The translations under genes and the position numbers were made by a program. The notes under the pieces were generated by a model. The model was not told the origin of the DNA and did not search any database. It worked only from the letters and a program-made list of their open reading frames with translations. A DNA stretch of 64,000 nucleotides. Origin: Caballeronia jiangsuensis. GTDB lineage: Bacteria > Pseudomonadota > Gammaproteobacteria > Burkholderiales > Burkholderiaceae. This document shows, piece by piece, positions 8,780 through 17,914 of this stretch. Each line of letters opens with the position of its first letter. Within the stretch, counting starts at the first letter, position 1. The DNA lies in the NCBI GenBank assembly GCA_000648925.1, contig JFHF01000026.1, forward strand, positions 1-64,000, written 5' to 3'.

Positions 8780-11140
8780 TTACTTCTTCTCCTGCTCCGA
8801 ACGCCTGACGAGCTGGCCGATGTCATGCCCCGCGCCGCCCGTGCCCGCCGCGAGCCGCGCCAGCGCGGACGCGGCCGTGTCGCGCCGCACGCCGCTCTCG
8901 GGGCGAAACTGCTTCGGCAGCGCCAGATGAAAAGTCGCGCCCTGACCGGGCGTGCCGTCGGCCCAGGCCTTGCCGCCATGCCGCTCGATGATGCGCCGCA
9001 CGTTCGCCAGGCCGATGCCGGTGCCGTCGAACTTTTCGTTCACATGCAGGCGCTGGAACACGCCGAAGAGTTTGTCGACGTAGCGCATGTCGAAGCCCAC
9101 GCCGTTGTCGCGCACGAAATACACGACGTGGCCGGCCAGTTCGCCCGCGCCATCGTGTGCGCCGATCTCGATCGTCGGCTGATCGCGCTGCGCGCTGAAC
9201 TTCACCGCGTTCGACATGATGTTCGCGAACGCCACGTGCAGAAACACGAGATCCGCCTCGATGGACGGCAGCGCATCCACCTTCCAGTGCACGCGCGCCG
9301 ACGCGTGTTCTTCGATATCGTTCTGGATTACGGTATGGACGAGCGCGTGGACATCGACCTTGTGCGGACGCAGCGCCGCGCGGCCGAGTTGCGCGAACGA
9401 AAGCAGATCGTCGACGAGACGGCCGCCGAAACGCGCCGACGTCACGATGCGCTCCAGATAGCCGCGCCCGCGCTCCGACAGCTTCTCGCCGTCGATCTGT
9501 CCGAGCAGGTCCGCGAAGCTCACGATATGCCTGAGCGGCGCGCGCAGATCGTGCGACACCGTGTACGAAAATCCTTCGAGCTCGTGATTCGCGCGACCCA
9601 GTTCGGTTGCGAGTTGCGCGATCTCTTCCGCGCGCCGCAGCACGATGCCGAGCACCGCCGCGCGAAATTCCAGCGCGATCTCGCGCTCGGCAGGACGCCA
9701 CGGCAACGAGCGATGACGCACGACATCGGTCCACGTATCGAAGCTCACACGCGGCGACAGCGAGTCCGCGAGGCCCGTGAGCTTCGCGCGCGGGTCGCCG
9801 GCCCATTCGATCGTCTGCACGACTTCGCGGCGGAACCAGATCACGTAGTTGCGGTAAATCTTCGAGATCGACACCGCGAGAAAACCGGCCACGTCGGACG
9901 AATCCGCGAGCGCGGGGCATTCCTGCGAGGCGCGATCCGACATCACGACGTCCTCGCTCTGATCGTCGAGCCAGTCGACGAGCGCCGTCACGCCATGCTC
10001 GCCCGGCGTCACGCCGATGAGCGACGTGCGTCCTTCGAAGATCACCGCCGCGCCCGACGAGCGCGTGAAGCCGAGCAGATCGGATGCGTCGTTCACGAGC
10101 GCGTCGACGAAGCTGTCGGTATTGGCCATCGACGAAAGCAGCTTCGACAGCATGCGGCGCAGTTCGAGCCGGTAATGCGCCTCGCCCTGCGACTCGCGCG
10201 CCTCGATCTGCAGCGAGACGATCTGCGCGACATGCTCGCACGCGGTGCGCACTTCGAACGGCGGCAGGCGCGGCGTCGCGTGATGGCAGGAAATCAGGCC
10301 CCACAGCTTGTCGTCGACGAGAATCGACATCGACATGGAGGCGAGCGTGCCCATGTTGCGCATGTATTGCAGATGCACCGGCGACACGCTGCGCAAGGAC
10401 GCGTAGGTGAGATCGGTCGGGCGGCCCGTCGCCGGATGCAGCGCGGGCACGAGCGGCGCGGCCTCGTAGTCGGCGTTCGAGATGAGGCGAATGCGATTCC
10501 TGCGATACAGCTCGCGCGCCTGCGCCGGAATGTCCGACGCCGGAAAGTGCTGGTTCAGATACGACGGATAGCCCGGCTCGACGGCTTCGGCGAGCACGTT
10601 GCCGTTGCCTTCCTCATCGAACCGGTAGACGAGCGTGCGTCCGAATCCCGTGATGCGCGCGATTTCATCCGCGGCGAACTGGCAGAGCTGCTCGATGGTG
10701 CGCATCGATTGCACTTCGGTGACGAAGGAGCGCACGAGCGGGTAAATGGTCGAGAACACATCGGCGGTGTCCTGCGCCGGCTCGACTTCGACGAACAGCA
10801 GCCCGTCATGCCGATGCACGACGATCGCGACCGGCCCGCGCAGCGTCCAGCCGTCGAGCACCACGTTGCCGGCGTGGATCGTCGCGCCGTCGCGCGTGAG
10901 TTGGCGGAGGCCCGCGCTCGCGCGTTCGGCTGCGGGCTCGCCCAGCACGGCCGATAGCGCGAGGCCGAGGCACGCGTCGGGCGCGATGTGCGCGAACTGC
11001 GCGACATTGGCGCTCACCTGAAGGATGTGGCAATGCGCATCGACGCTGAAGAGCACGCCGTGAGGCTGGATGCCGCCGGGAATGTGGATCGGCTCGCGCG
11101 CGCATTGCGCGTCGATATCTGCGGTGGAGGTTTTGTCCAT
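8780..11140 (-). CDS. bphP: Bacteriophytochrome sensor histidine kinase
   Basis: A 786-residue red/far-red photoreceptor kinase. Cys13 in QCAREPIHIPGGIQPHG is the N-terminal biliverdin-attachment cysteine of bacteriophytochromes. Then come a PAS-like domain, a GAF domain (FPASDIPAQARELY and the RSVSPVHLQYMRNMG block), a PHY domain, a HisKA region with His530 in YTVSHDLRAPLRH, and an HATPase domain with N, G1 and G2 boxes (NIMSNAVKF, DNGVGFDM, GTGIGLANV). I start at the ATG at 11140, just before the cysteine; upstream in-frame starts lack homology. No heme oxygenase (bphO) and no response regulator are adjacent, so the chromophore supply and signalling partner must lie elsewhere. Confidence 0.95.
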   Translation of the reverse strand: MDKTSTADIDAQCAREPIHIPGGIQPHGVLFSVDAHCHILQVSANVAQFAHIAPDACLGLALSAVLGEPAAERASAGLRQLTRDGATIHAGNVVLDGWTLRGPVAIVVHRHDGLLFVEVEPAQDTADVFSTIYPLVRSFVTEVQSMRTIEQLCQFAADEIARITGFGRTLVYRFDEEGNGNVLAEAVEPGYPSYLNQHFPASDIPAQARELYRRNRIRLISNADYEAAPLVPALHPATGRPTDLTYASLRSVSPVHLQYMRNMGTLASMSMSILVDDKLWGLISCHHATPRLPPFEVRTACEHVAQIVSLQIEARESQGEAHYRLELRRMLSKLLSSMANTDSFVDALVNDASDLLGFTRSSGAAVIFEGRTSLIGVTPGEHGVTALVDWLDDQSEDVVMSDRASQECPALADSSDVAGFLAVSISKIYRNYVIWFRREVVQTIEWAGDPRAKLTGLADSLSPRVSFDTWTDVVRHRSLPWRPAEREIALEFRAAVLGIVLRRAEEIAQLATELGRANHELEGFSYTVSHDLRAPLRHIVSFADLLGQIDGEKLSERGRGYLERIVTSARFGGRLVDDLLSFAQLGRAALRPHKVDVHALVHTVIQNDIEEHASARVHWKVDALPSIEADLVFLHVAFANIMSNAVKFSAQRDQPTIEIGAHDGAGELAGHVVYFVRDNGVGFDMRYVDKLFGVFQRLHVNEKFDGTGIGLANVRRIIERHGGKAWADGTPGQGATFHLALPKQFRPESGVRRDTAASALARLAAGTGGAGHDIGQLVRRSEQEKK

Positions 11141-11374
11141 CCCTGTCCTGGTCATGCGGCTTCGGCTGGTCATCGAGCCGATCGTCTTCGAATCATAGAT
11201 GGGTTGTGCGTTCGACACATGCGTCGCGCGTGAGGCGGTGATTTCTACATGTCGAATGATTCGCCCGGCGTCATTTCTACGTGAACCGCGATGGATACGC
11301 TTACTGCACGAAACGTTCCGCGACATCGCTGATACCATGCGAAGCCGACCCACGCGACGAACGCCGGAGGATAC

Positions 11375-11410
11375 ATGCTTCATGATCGCCGCGCGCGACT
11401 AATCGATTGA
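11375..11410 (+). CDS. Possible 11-codon leader peptide of tpsB
   Basis: An ATG at 11375 sits five bases after a near-consensus GGAGG and opens an 11-codon frame (MLHDRRARLID). The frame ends in TGA overlapping the TTG start of the TpsB gene (TTGA at 11407-11410). This is either a translationally coupled leader or the true N-terminus interrupted by a one-base frameshift. No other role can be read from it. Confidence 0.35.
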   Translation: MLHDRRARLID

Positions 11411-13164
11411 CACGCGCACGCGTTGCCGCGACGGTCGTGTCGGCTGCGATCGTCTGCATCGTTCCTGCACGCGATGCCGCCGCGCAGTCGTATCGCGATG
11501 TCGCGCCGATCGCGCCGCCCGCCGAGGAACGGCCGCGCGCGTCGCCATCGCGGCCCGAACCTCGCGATGACTCGCAGGACATCGCTATCCGCGATCTGCG
11601 CGGCATCGCGTTCGTGCGTGCGGATGCCGCGGAGCCGACGACGCAATCGGCGGCCAACAACGCGATCACCGCGACGGGCGCGCCATTGCTCACGCGCGAA
11701 TTTCTCGACGGCTTCTCGGCCGATCTCCACAAGCCTCTGACGTTCGCGCGTCTCGCCGGGATACGGCGCGCGGTCGTGCAGCGATATCGCGCCGCGGGCC
11801 AGCCGCTCGTCGATGTGTACGTGCCCGAGCAGGACGTGAGCGATGGCGTCGTGAAGATCGTCATCGCCGAGTTTCGCGCGGGGCGTGTGATACCCCAAGG
11901 CAATCGCTATTTCTCCGATGCGCTGCTCATGCGCGAGATGCCGCTCGCGAGCGGGGAGCCGATCCGCGAAAGCGATGTCGCTTCCGGGCTCGCGCTGCTC
12001 AACGCGAATCCGTACCGGCGCGTGGACGTGATCTACGCGCCGGGCGCCGCGCACGATACGACCGATGTCGTGCTGCAAACCGAGGATCGCTTTCCGTTTC
12101 GCATCTACGGCGGCTATAACAACGACGGCGTGCGCGATCTCGGCCGCGATCGCATTCTCGCGGGCTTCGATTACGGCAATCTGTTCGGCATCGATGCGCG
12201 CATCGGCTATCAGATGACCGCGAGTAACGATCTTCTGAGCGGCAATCCGGATATCGAAGGCCGGCCGGATCGTCCGCGCTACATCGCGCACGCGTTCAAT
12301 GTCGTGGCGCCCTTGCCGTGGCTCGATCGCGTCGAGTTGTTCGGCGTGTTCGCGCAAAGCACGCCGCGTTTGCCGGACAGTTACGGGCAAACCGGTCTCA
12401 GCTCGCAGATCAGCTTTCGATACGACTGGCGCTTGCCGCCGCTCGATCACGCGGGCGCGTGGCAGCAGCAAGTGCAGCTCGGCTATGACTTCAAGCGCTC
12501 GAACAACGACCTCGAATTCGGCGGCTTTCAGGTGTTCAATGCGAACACGCATATACATCAGTTCGTCGTCGCCTACGATCTTTCGAAGAGCGACGCTTCC
12601 GGCGATACGCATCTGAATGCATCGCTCTTCGTGAGTCCGGGTTATTTCGACAGCAACAGCAACGACGAAGCCTACGATGCCGCGCGCCTCGGCGCGAAGC
12701 CGCGTTATCAGTACATGCAGTTGTCGGCGCAGCGCGACATGCCGCTCGGCACGTCGGGCTTTTCGGTGTCGGCGCGCGGGCTTTTCCAGTGGACGGGCAG
12801 CACGCTGTTGCCGAGCGAGGAACTCGGTCTGGGCGGCGATGCCACGGTGCGCGGCTATGAGCCGTACGCGGCGCAGGGCGATCGCGGATGGAACCTGCAG
12901 ACGGAACTGCGCGCACCGGCGATATCGGCGGGCATCGCGGCGATGCAGCCGTTCGTGTTCTTCGATGCGGGCCACGTGTGGAATCGCATCGCCGAATTCG
13001 GCGAGGTCAACGATGCGTCGCTGGCGAGCGTCGGGGCGGGTATTCGCGTGCAGGTCGGGCGCTTCGTGAGCTTTCGCGGCACGTATGGATTTCCGCTGAA
13101 GGCCGTGGTGCCGAATGGATCGAAGGCGCCGGTCGGCGAGATCTTTCTCGTGATCGGAAGTTAG
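11407..13164 (+). CDS. TpsB outer-membrane transporter, ShlB/FhaC family
   Basis: A 585-residue two-partner secretion pore. It has a signal peptide (about residues 1-27, ending DAAAQ), a proline-rich linker, POTRA-like repeats (the VVKIVIAEFRAGRVIPQGN segment near residues 140-160) and a 16-strand beta barrel carrying VRGY at residues 481-484, the conserved L6 motif of the Omp85/TpsB superfamily. It should export a TpsA substrate across the outer membrane. The natural candidate is the filamentous-haemagglutinin-like gene at 14801-17155, which lies on the opposite strand beyond a MATE gene. The start is the TTG at 11407, coupled to a short upstream frame with a strong ribosome binding site. 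Confidence 0.9.
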   Translation: MTRARVAATVVSAAIVCIVPARDAAAQSYRDVAPIAPPAEERPRASPSRPEPRDDSQDIAIRDLRGIAFVRADAAEPTTQSAANNAITATGAPLLTREFLDGFSADLHKPLTFARLAGIRRAVVQRYRAAGQPLVDVYVPEQDVSDGVVKIVIAEFRAGRVIPQGNRYFSDALLMREMPLASGEPIRESDVASGLALLNANPYRRVDVIYAPGAAHDTTDVVLQTEDRFPFRIYGGYNNDGVRDLGRDRILAGFDYGNLFGIDARIGYQMTASNDLLSGNPDIEGRPDRPRYIAHAFNVVAPLPWLDRVELFGVFAQSTPRLPDSYGQTGLSSQISFRYDWRLPPLDHAGAWQQQVQLGYDFKRSNNDLEFGGFQVFNANTHIHQFVVAYDLSKSDASGDTHLNASLFVSPGYFDSNSNDEAYDAARLGAKPRYQYMQLSAQRDMPLGTSGFSVSARGLFQWTGSTLLPSEELGLGGDATVRGYEPYAAQGDRGWNLQTELRAPAISAGIAAMQPFVFFDAGHVWNRIAEFGEVNDASLASVGAGIRVQVGRFVSFRGTYGFPLKAVVPNGSKAPVGEIFLVIGS

Positions 13165-13220
13165 CGCGACGGTTTTTCATCGACGAGACCGAGCCCGGCA
13201 ATCGGGTTCCTTCAATGACG

Positions 13221-14624
13221 TCAGGTCGACGACAGCCGCCGCATCAACGCCGATGTGCTGCACGGCCAACCCACGCGTCCGAACCACGCGCCGCCGGAAA
13301 TCGTGCCGGCGATGACGAGACCGTACACCACGAGCGCCGCGCCCTGCGCCAGGAATACATGTACCAGGTCGCCGCCATAGCGCAGGGAAAGCCATCCCCC
13401 GAATCCGGCCACGGCCAGCCGCAAGAGGTTGCCGATCACGGGCCACTTCAGGCGTCCCGTGCCTTGCGAAGCAAAATGCAGCACCTGTCCGAGACCGAAG
13501 AACCCGTACAGCGGACCGACCGCGCGCAGATATTGCACGCCGGCCTCCAGCATCGCGGGCTCGTTGCCGAACAACAGCAGCCAGGGGCGCGGAAAGATCG
13601 CCGCCGCGAGGCCGATGGCCTCCGTGATTGCGAAGGTCATCACGGCGCCGACCCACGCGGCTCTGAGCGCGCGCTCCCTGTCGTTGGCCCCGATGCATGT
13701 GCCGACCATCGCCAGCAGCGGTGCGCCAAAGCCGAACGCGAGCGGCACCAGCAGGTACTCGAGGCGCGCGGCGGTGCCGTAACCCGCGATCGCGTCCGGA
13801 CCGAAGTGCCCCGTCAGCGCAGTCGCGATGCCGATCGACAAGTTCGTGGACACGGTTGCAATCGCGCCGACGAGACCAACGCGCAAGATGTCGCGAAACA
13901 GTGGCCAGCGAAGCCGAACGCCTGCCAGCTTCGGCTTGAGAAGGCTCTTGGGCGAGCGCAGATACATCCAGAGCGCGAGCGTTCCGCCGAGGTAGTAAAG
14001 GAGCAGCGCCATCGCGCCGCCCGCGATGCCCATGCCGGGAATGGGCCCCCAGCCGAAGATAAGCAACGGCGATAGCGGGATGAGCACCACCGCGCCGGCG
14101 ACGGTCACGTTAGCCGGCACAGCCATGTTGCCGGTGCCGCGAATCACCGCGCTCAACGCGTTGAAAAGCCAGACCAGCACGGCACCGGCGAATATCCAGT
14201 CCGAGTAGATGAGCGCTGCGTCGAGCGACGCCCCGGTGCCGCCCATTTGCGTGTATAGCCATCGGCCGCCCAACAGCAGCGCCGTCGTGAACGCGAGGCC
14301 GAAGCCGAGCGCTATCAGCATCGCGTGAACTACCAGTGCATCCGCATCGTCCCGGCGTCGCGCGCCGAGCGCTCGCGCAATCGACGATGCAATGGCGCCG
14401 CCGATCGCGCCGGCAGAACTCATCTGCATCAGCATGAGAATCGGAAACACCAGCGCCATCGCGGCAAGCGCGTCGTTGCCGAGTTTGCCGACGAAATAGG
14501 TTTCGATAAGGCCGACTGAGGCCTGCACGACCATCACTAAAACGTTAGGGGCCGCCAGTCGTAAGACGGTCGGCACGATGGGCGCTTCCAGAAGAAGACG
14601 CGTGCGAGGATCGATCTGCGTCAT
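13221..14624 (-). CDS. MATE family efflux transporter
   Basis: A 467-residue multidrug/organic-cation exporter of the MATE fold with twelve predicted membrane helices. It opens with a typical LLEAPIVPTVLRLAAPNVLVM helix, and an RGTGN motif (SAVIRGTGNMAVP) lies after helix 4. The ATG at 14624 has a GGAGA ribosome binding site; a GTG at 14663 is less likely. It is inserted between the genes for the two partners of a secretion system and convergent with TpsB, so it is probably an unrelated insertion. Substrate unknown. Confidence 0.92.
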   Translation of the reverse strand: MTQIDPRTRLLLEAPIVPTVLRLAAPNVLVMVVQASVGLIETYFVGKLGNDALAAMALVFPILMLMQMSSAGAIGGAIASSIARALGARRRDDADALVVHAMLIALGFGLAFTTALLLGGRWLYTQMGGTGASLDAALIYSDWIFAGAVLVWLFNALSAVIRGTGNMAVPANVTVAGAVVLIPLSPLLIFGWGPIPGMGIAGGAMALLLYYLGGTLALWMYLRSPKSLLKPKLAGVRLRWPLFRDILRVGLVGAIATVSTNLSIGIATALTGHFGPDAIAGYGTAARLEYLLVPLAFGFGAPLLAMVGTCIGANDRERALRAAWVGAVMTFAITEAIGLAAAIFPRPWLLLFGNEPAMLEAGVQYLRAVGPLYGFFGLGQVLHFASQGTGRLKWPVIGNLLRLAVAGFGGWLSLRYGGDLVHVFLAQGAALVVYGLVIAGTISGGAWFGRVGWPCSTSALMRRLSST

Positions 14625-14800
14625 GGGTTTGTCTCCGTTATTTAATGTCGTGCGTCTGAGCACGTCATTTAACGGGGGCCGTTGCCATGAAGCAAGTGAA
14701 ATCGCCTAATGCATGTCATGCATGAGATTCATACTGATGACGAAGGGCAATCGATGACGGGAGCGAGTCCCGGCATCCGCGCGCCGTCTCGTCGATCTCG

Positions 14801-17155
14801 TCAGGGCTGCGCCTGCTGCCACTGCAAGACGGGATGCGTCGCGCCCGCGGGCATCGCCCAGACGCCGCCCGACGGAATGTTCCAGTCGAGATAATTCGAC
14901 GCGTTGCTCATCTGCGCGGTGCTGAGACCGTTCGAATCGGGCGGGACGGTTCCCGAATTCGATCCGGCCGCGCTGGTGCGAATCGTCGTGTCCTTGTTCC
15001 AGTAGACGTTGTTGTGAATCGCGCCCTGGTTGTACGCCGCGATGCCGCCTTCCGGGTCGCCCGGAGGCCCGCCGCCGCCGACTTGCCCCACCGCGAACGA
15101 TTCGTTGATCACGCCGTTGGTGCCGTTGACGAACACGAGTCCGCCGCCGCCGAAGCCGCCCACGCTGCCCGTCGCGTACGACTGCGTGATCAGTCCGTTG
15201 TTGAAGGCGACGAGCCCGCCCGTTTCGCCGTGCGTCCCGGCCTGAGTCGCGCCGGTCGCGAACGATTGCGCGATGGTCCCGTTGTTCACGCCCACGAGCC
15301 CGCCCGCGGGAATCTGATAACCGACATCCGCCGTGCTCGACGATCGTTCGATGATCCCGTTGTTCACGCCGACGAGCCCGCCCGCGCCCGCTCCGCCGAA
15401 GCCGTTCTGCCCGACGCCGCCCGTCGTGTTGACGTAGGTGACGAGGCCGTTGTTCTGGCCCGCGAGCAAGCCGAACGCGCCGGACGAATAGTCGCCCGTG
15501 CTGGCGTTGGTGAGATTCAGATTGCGCACGACGCCGCTCGCGCCGATCACGCCGAACATGCCGTAGCGGTCGTCGTTGAGGTTCGCCACCGTCGCGAGCT
15601 TGTCGATCGTGTGGCCGAAGCCGTCGAACTGGCCGGTGAACGGCGTCTGCGTTGCGCCGATCGCCGTGAAGAAGTTCGGATAGGCGGTCGCGCTCGCATC
15701 GATGTCCTTGCCGAGCGCATAGACGCCCGCGAGGTCTTTCGACATGCTCGACAGATCGGCGAGCGTGTTCACGAGCTTGTACGCCGTGATTTGCGTGACG
15801 ACGCCGCTATACGGCGCGGCCGTCCATCCGCTGTTGGTCAGCAGCGTGCCCGGCGCGTAGCTGCCGTTCATGTCGTAGAGCGCGCTGACGATCCCGCCGC
15901 TCTTCGACCAGTCGATCGTGCCGCTGTTCGTCACGCTGCCGCCGTTGTCGATGCCGCCCGCATCCGCGCGCAGTGTGAGATTGCCGTTGCCCGTGTTGCC
16001 GATGGCCGCGCCCGGACCGACCGACACGCCATGCGCCGCGCCGAGCGTGAGCGACGCATTGCCGTTCCACTGGACGTTGCCGCCCACGGTCAGATCGCCG
16101 CCGCTGGCTTCGACATCGACCGATGTGCCGTTGCTCAGACTGCGCGCGAGCGAGTCCGCGTTCGCCTGATCGACCGTGAATGTCGGCGCGCCGAGCTTCC
16201 ATGTGCGCGCCTGCACGTTCGCGCCCGCGACGTCGAGCGTGTTCGCGCGCGTCTCGACCGTGCCGCCGCCGTCGGCGTTCGTCGCGGCGATCGCGCCGTT
16301 TGCGTGCACGGCGCCCTGGTCCGCGACCAGCCAGACGTGGCCGTCGCGCGTCGCGGTGCCGGTCGCGCGGATCGCGGTGTTGTTGCCCGCGAGCGCGTAG
16401 ACGTTGCCGTCGGCGGCCTGGAGGCTGGCCTGCGCCGCCTGGATCATGCCGCCGTTCATCGCCGTGCCGCCGCTGCCCGCCTGCACGAAAACTTGCTGTC
16501 CGCCCGACGCGTCCTGCAACAGCACCTGATTGCCCGCCGCGATTTCGGCCGTGCCCTGCGGCGCGCTGATGCTGCCGCCGTTCACCGCCGCCGTGCGCGA
16601 CACGAGGAACACGTCGCCGCCGCTCGATCCGATCTTGCCGAGATTGATGACCATGCCGTCGCCGCCGCCCGAGAGCGTGAGCGGGCCGCCCTGCATGAAC
16701 GCGTCGTTGCCGATGTCCAGTGCGGACGCGACGAAGCGCCCGCCCGTCGCGACGACTCCGCCGGGACCGACGAGCACGCCCTGCGGATTGACGAGATACA
16801 CGCTGCCCGTCGCGTTGAGCTGCCCGAGAATCACCGATGCGTCGCCGCCCGTCACGCGATTGAGCGTCGCGCCGGTGCCGTTGTTGAACGTGACCTGCCG
16901 TCCGCCGCCGATCGAGAAGCTGTTCCAGGTGATGACGCCGCGCGTCGATGTCTGGTTGATCGTGAGCGACTGGTCGTTGCCGCCGATCGCGCCGCTGCCC
17001 GCGACGAACTGGCCGCCTGCCGGCAAGGGCGGCGCGGCATCGGCGGGAATTGCGCACGTCAGGCCCGCGACGAGCGGCACGAGCATCGCGAGCGGCCGCA
17101 ACCGCACGCGACGAATCGGGAATTGAGGAAGGAGCGGACGAATGCTGCGCTGCAT
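14801..17155 (-). CDS. TpsA-type filamentous haemagglutinin-like secreted protein
   Basis: A 784-residue exoprotein. It has an extended signal region (about 40 residues ending IPADA), then a TPS secretion domain with ITWNSFSIGGG, NNGTGATLNRV and the NPQG motif at residues 123-126, the hallmark of TpsB recognition. The middle is a glycine-rich right-handed beta helix. The C-terminal third contains at least three GLUG-type repeats (GGLVGVNNG, GGLVAFNNG and relatives). It is short for an FhaB-type adhesin, which often exceeds 2000 residues, and no toxin domain is visible. A GGAGGT ribosome binding site precedes the ATG. Likely a surface adhesin or biofilm protein exported by the TpsB at 11407-13164. 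Confidence 0.9.
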   Translation of the reverse strand: MQRSIRPLLPQFPIRRVRLRPLAMLVPLVAGLTCAIPADAAPPLPAGGQFVAGSGAIGGNDQSLTINQTSTRGVITWNSFSIGGGRQVTFNNGTGATLNRVTGGDASVILGQLNATGSVYLVNPQGVLVGPGGVVATGGRFVASALDIGNDAFMQGGPLTLSGGGDGMVINLGKIGSSGGDVFLVSRTAAVNGGSISAPQGTAEIAAGNQVLLQDASGGQQVFVQAGSGGTAMNGGMIQAAQASLQAADGNVYALAGNNTAIRATGTATRDGHVWLVADQGAVHANGAIAATNADGGGTVETRANTLDVAGANVQARTWKLGAPTFTVDQANADSLARSLSNGTSVDVEASGGDLTVGGNVQWNGNASLTLGAAHGVSVGPGAAIGNTGNGNLTLRADAGGIDNGGSVTNSGTIDWSKSGGIVSALYDMNGSYAPGTLLTNSGWTAAPYSGVVTQITAYKLVNTLADLSSMSKDLAGVYALGKDIDASATAYPNFFTAIGATQTPFTGQFDGFGHTIDKLATVANLNDDRYGMFGVIGASGVVRNLNLTNASTGDYSSGAFGLLAGQNNGLVTYVNTTGGVGQNGFGGAGAGGLVGVNNGIIERSSSTADVGYQIPAGGLVGVNNGTIAQSFATGATQAGTHGETGGLVAFNNGLITQSYATGSVGGFGGGGLVFVNGTNGVINESFAVGQVGGGGPPGDPEGGIAAYNQGAIHNNVYWNKDTTIRTSAAGSNSGTVPPDSNGLSTAQMSNASNYLDWNIPSGGVWAMPAGATHPVLQWQQAQP

Positions 17156-17403
17156 GGCGACCTCCGGTCAGTGTCGATTGTTCACATCGTTCTTGGCCGC
17201 TGACGGTGTAGCCGCTTTTCAGCCCGGCGTTTCGGTGACGGCCGGGGGCGCGAACATCGACGTGCGAGCAGGCGCGCCGATGTTAGCGCCGCGCCATGAG
17301 CGTCAATGTGGGGTTCCGCACATTCGTGCCGGTCGAAAAAATGTGCGTGCCCGAACGCGAGAAGCTTCGGGGCACATGCCTGATGCGGCATGAAAATTGA
17401 TTG

Positions 17404-17796
17404 CTAGTGCGAAGGTCTGCGCCGGCTCGTCAGCTCGATCCAGCACTCGTGATAGATGCGCTGCACGAGCGCGCTTTCGTAGTCGAGATCTTCGCCTTCG
17501 AGAATGCGCTCGATGTCGCCGCGCGAGGCGTCGGCGTCGAGCGTCGTCGAGAAGCGCGCGGCGAGCGCCTGCGCCGCCGCCGAAAGCCGCGCGGTCTCGA
17601 TCCATTCCGCCGCGCGATGATGCCGGTCGAGCCAGCGGTGCGCGGTGCGCACCTGAAACGACGTATCGGGCCAGTCGCCTTCGATGTAGTACGCGCCGAG
17701 CAGTCCGCACGTGAGCCAGCACATCAGATGCACCCGGTCATCGGGTCCGAGGGGATAGCGCACTTGGCTCATGATGGCGGCATCGAAATGACCCAT
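17404..17796 (-). CDS. Hypothetical protein, 130 aa
   Basis: A soluble protein of unknown function. It contains the block PLGPDDRVHLMCWLTCGLLGAY with two close cysteines, then an acidic helical region (DIERILEGEDLDYESALVQ) ending in an arginine-rich tail. The start is uncertain: ATG at 17796 (used here) or 17772, with the open frame continuing upstream to 17910. It lies between the TpsA gene and the sensor kinase, all on the minus strand, but the gaps make an operon unlikely. Confidence 0.55.
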   Translation of the reverse strand: MGHFDAAIMSQVRYPLGPDDRVHLMCWLTCGLLGAYYIEGDWPDTSFQVRTAHRWLDRHHRAAEWIETARLSAAAQALAARFSTTLDADASRGDIERILEGEDLDYESALVQRIYHECWIELTSRRRPSH

Positions 17797-17914
17797 CGGA
17801 ATCACGCTTCGACGATAGCATGCCGCACGCGCGCCCGGCATGCGGCTCGCGTATGTCCTTACGCGGCCTGCATGCGGCTTGAGATCGAACGGCCGAACGG
17901 CCGAACGCAAGCGC

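Noticed and set aside
8750..10957. A 735-codon open frame on the plus strand opposite the bacteriophytochrome gene
   Set aside because: It is antisense to a gene with every phytochrome-kinase motif. Its product is arginine/histidine-rich without a recognisable domain, a typical shadow in high-GC DNA.
14834..17203. A 789-codon open frame on the plus strand opposite the TpsA gene
   Set aside because: The minus-strand frame has a signal peptide, NPQG motif and GLUG repeats with a good ribosome binding site. The plus frame is low-complexity Arg/Ala/Asp.
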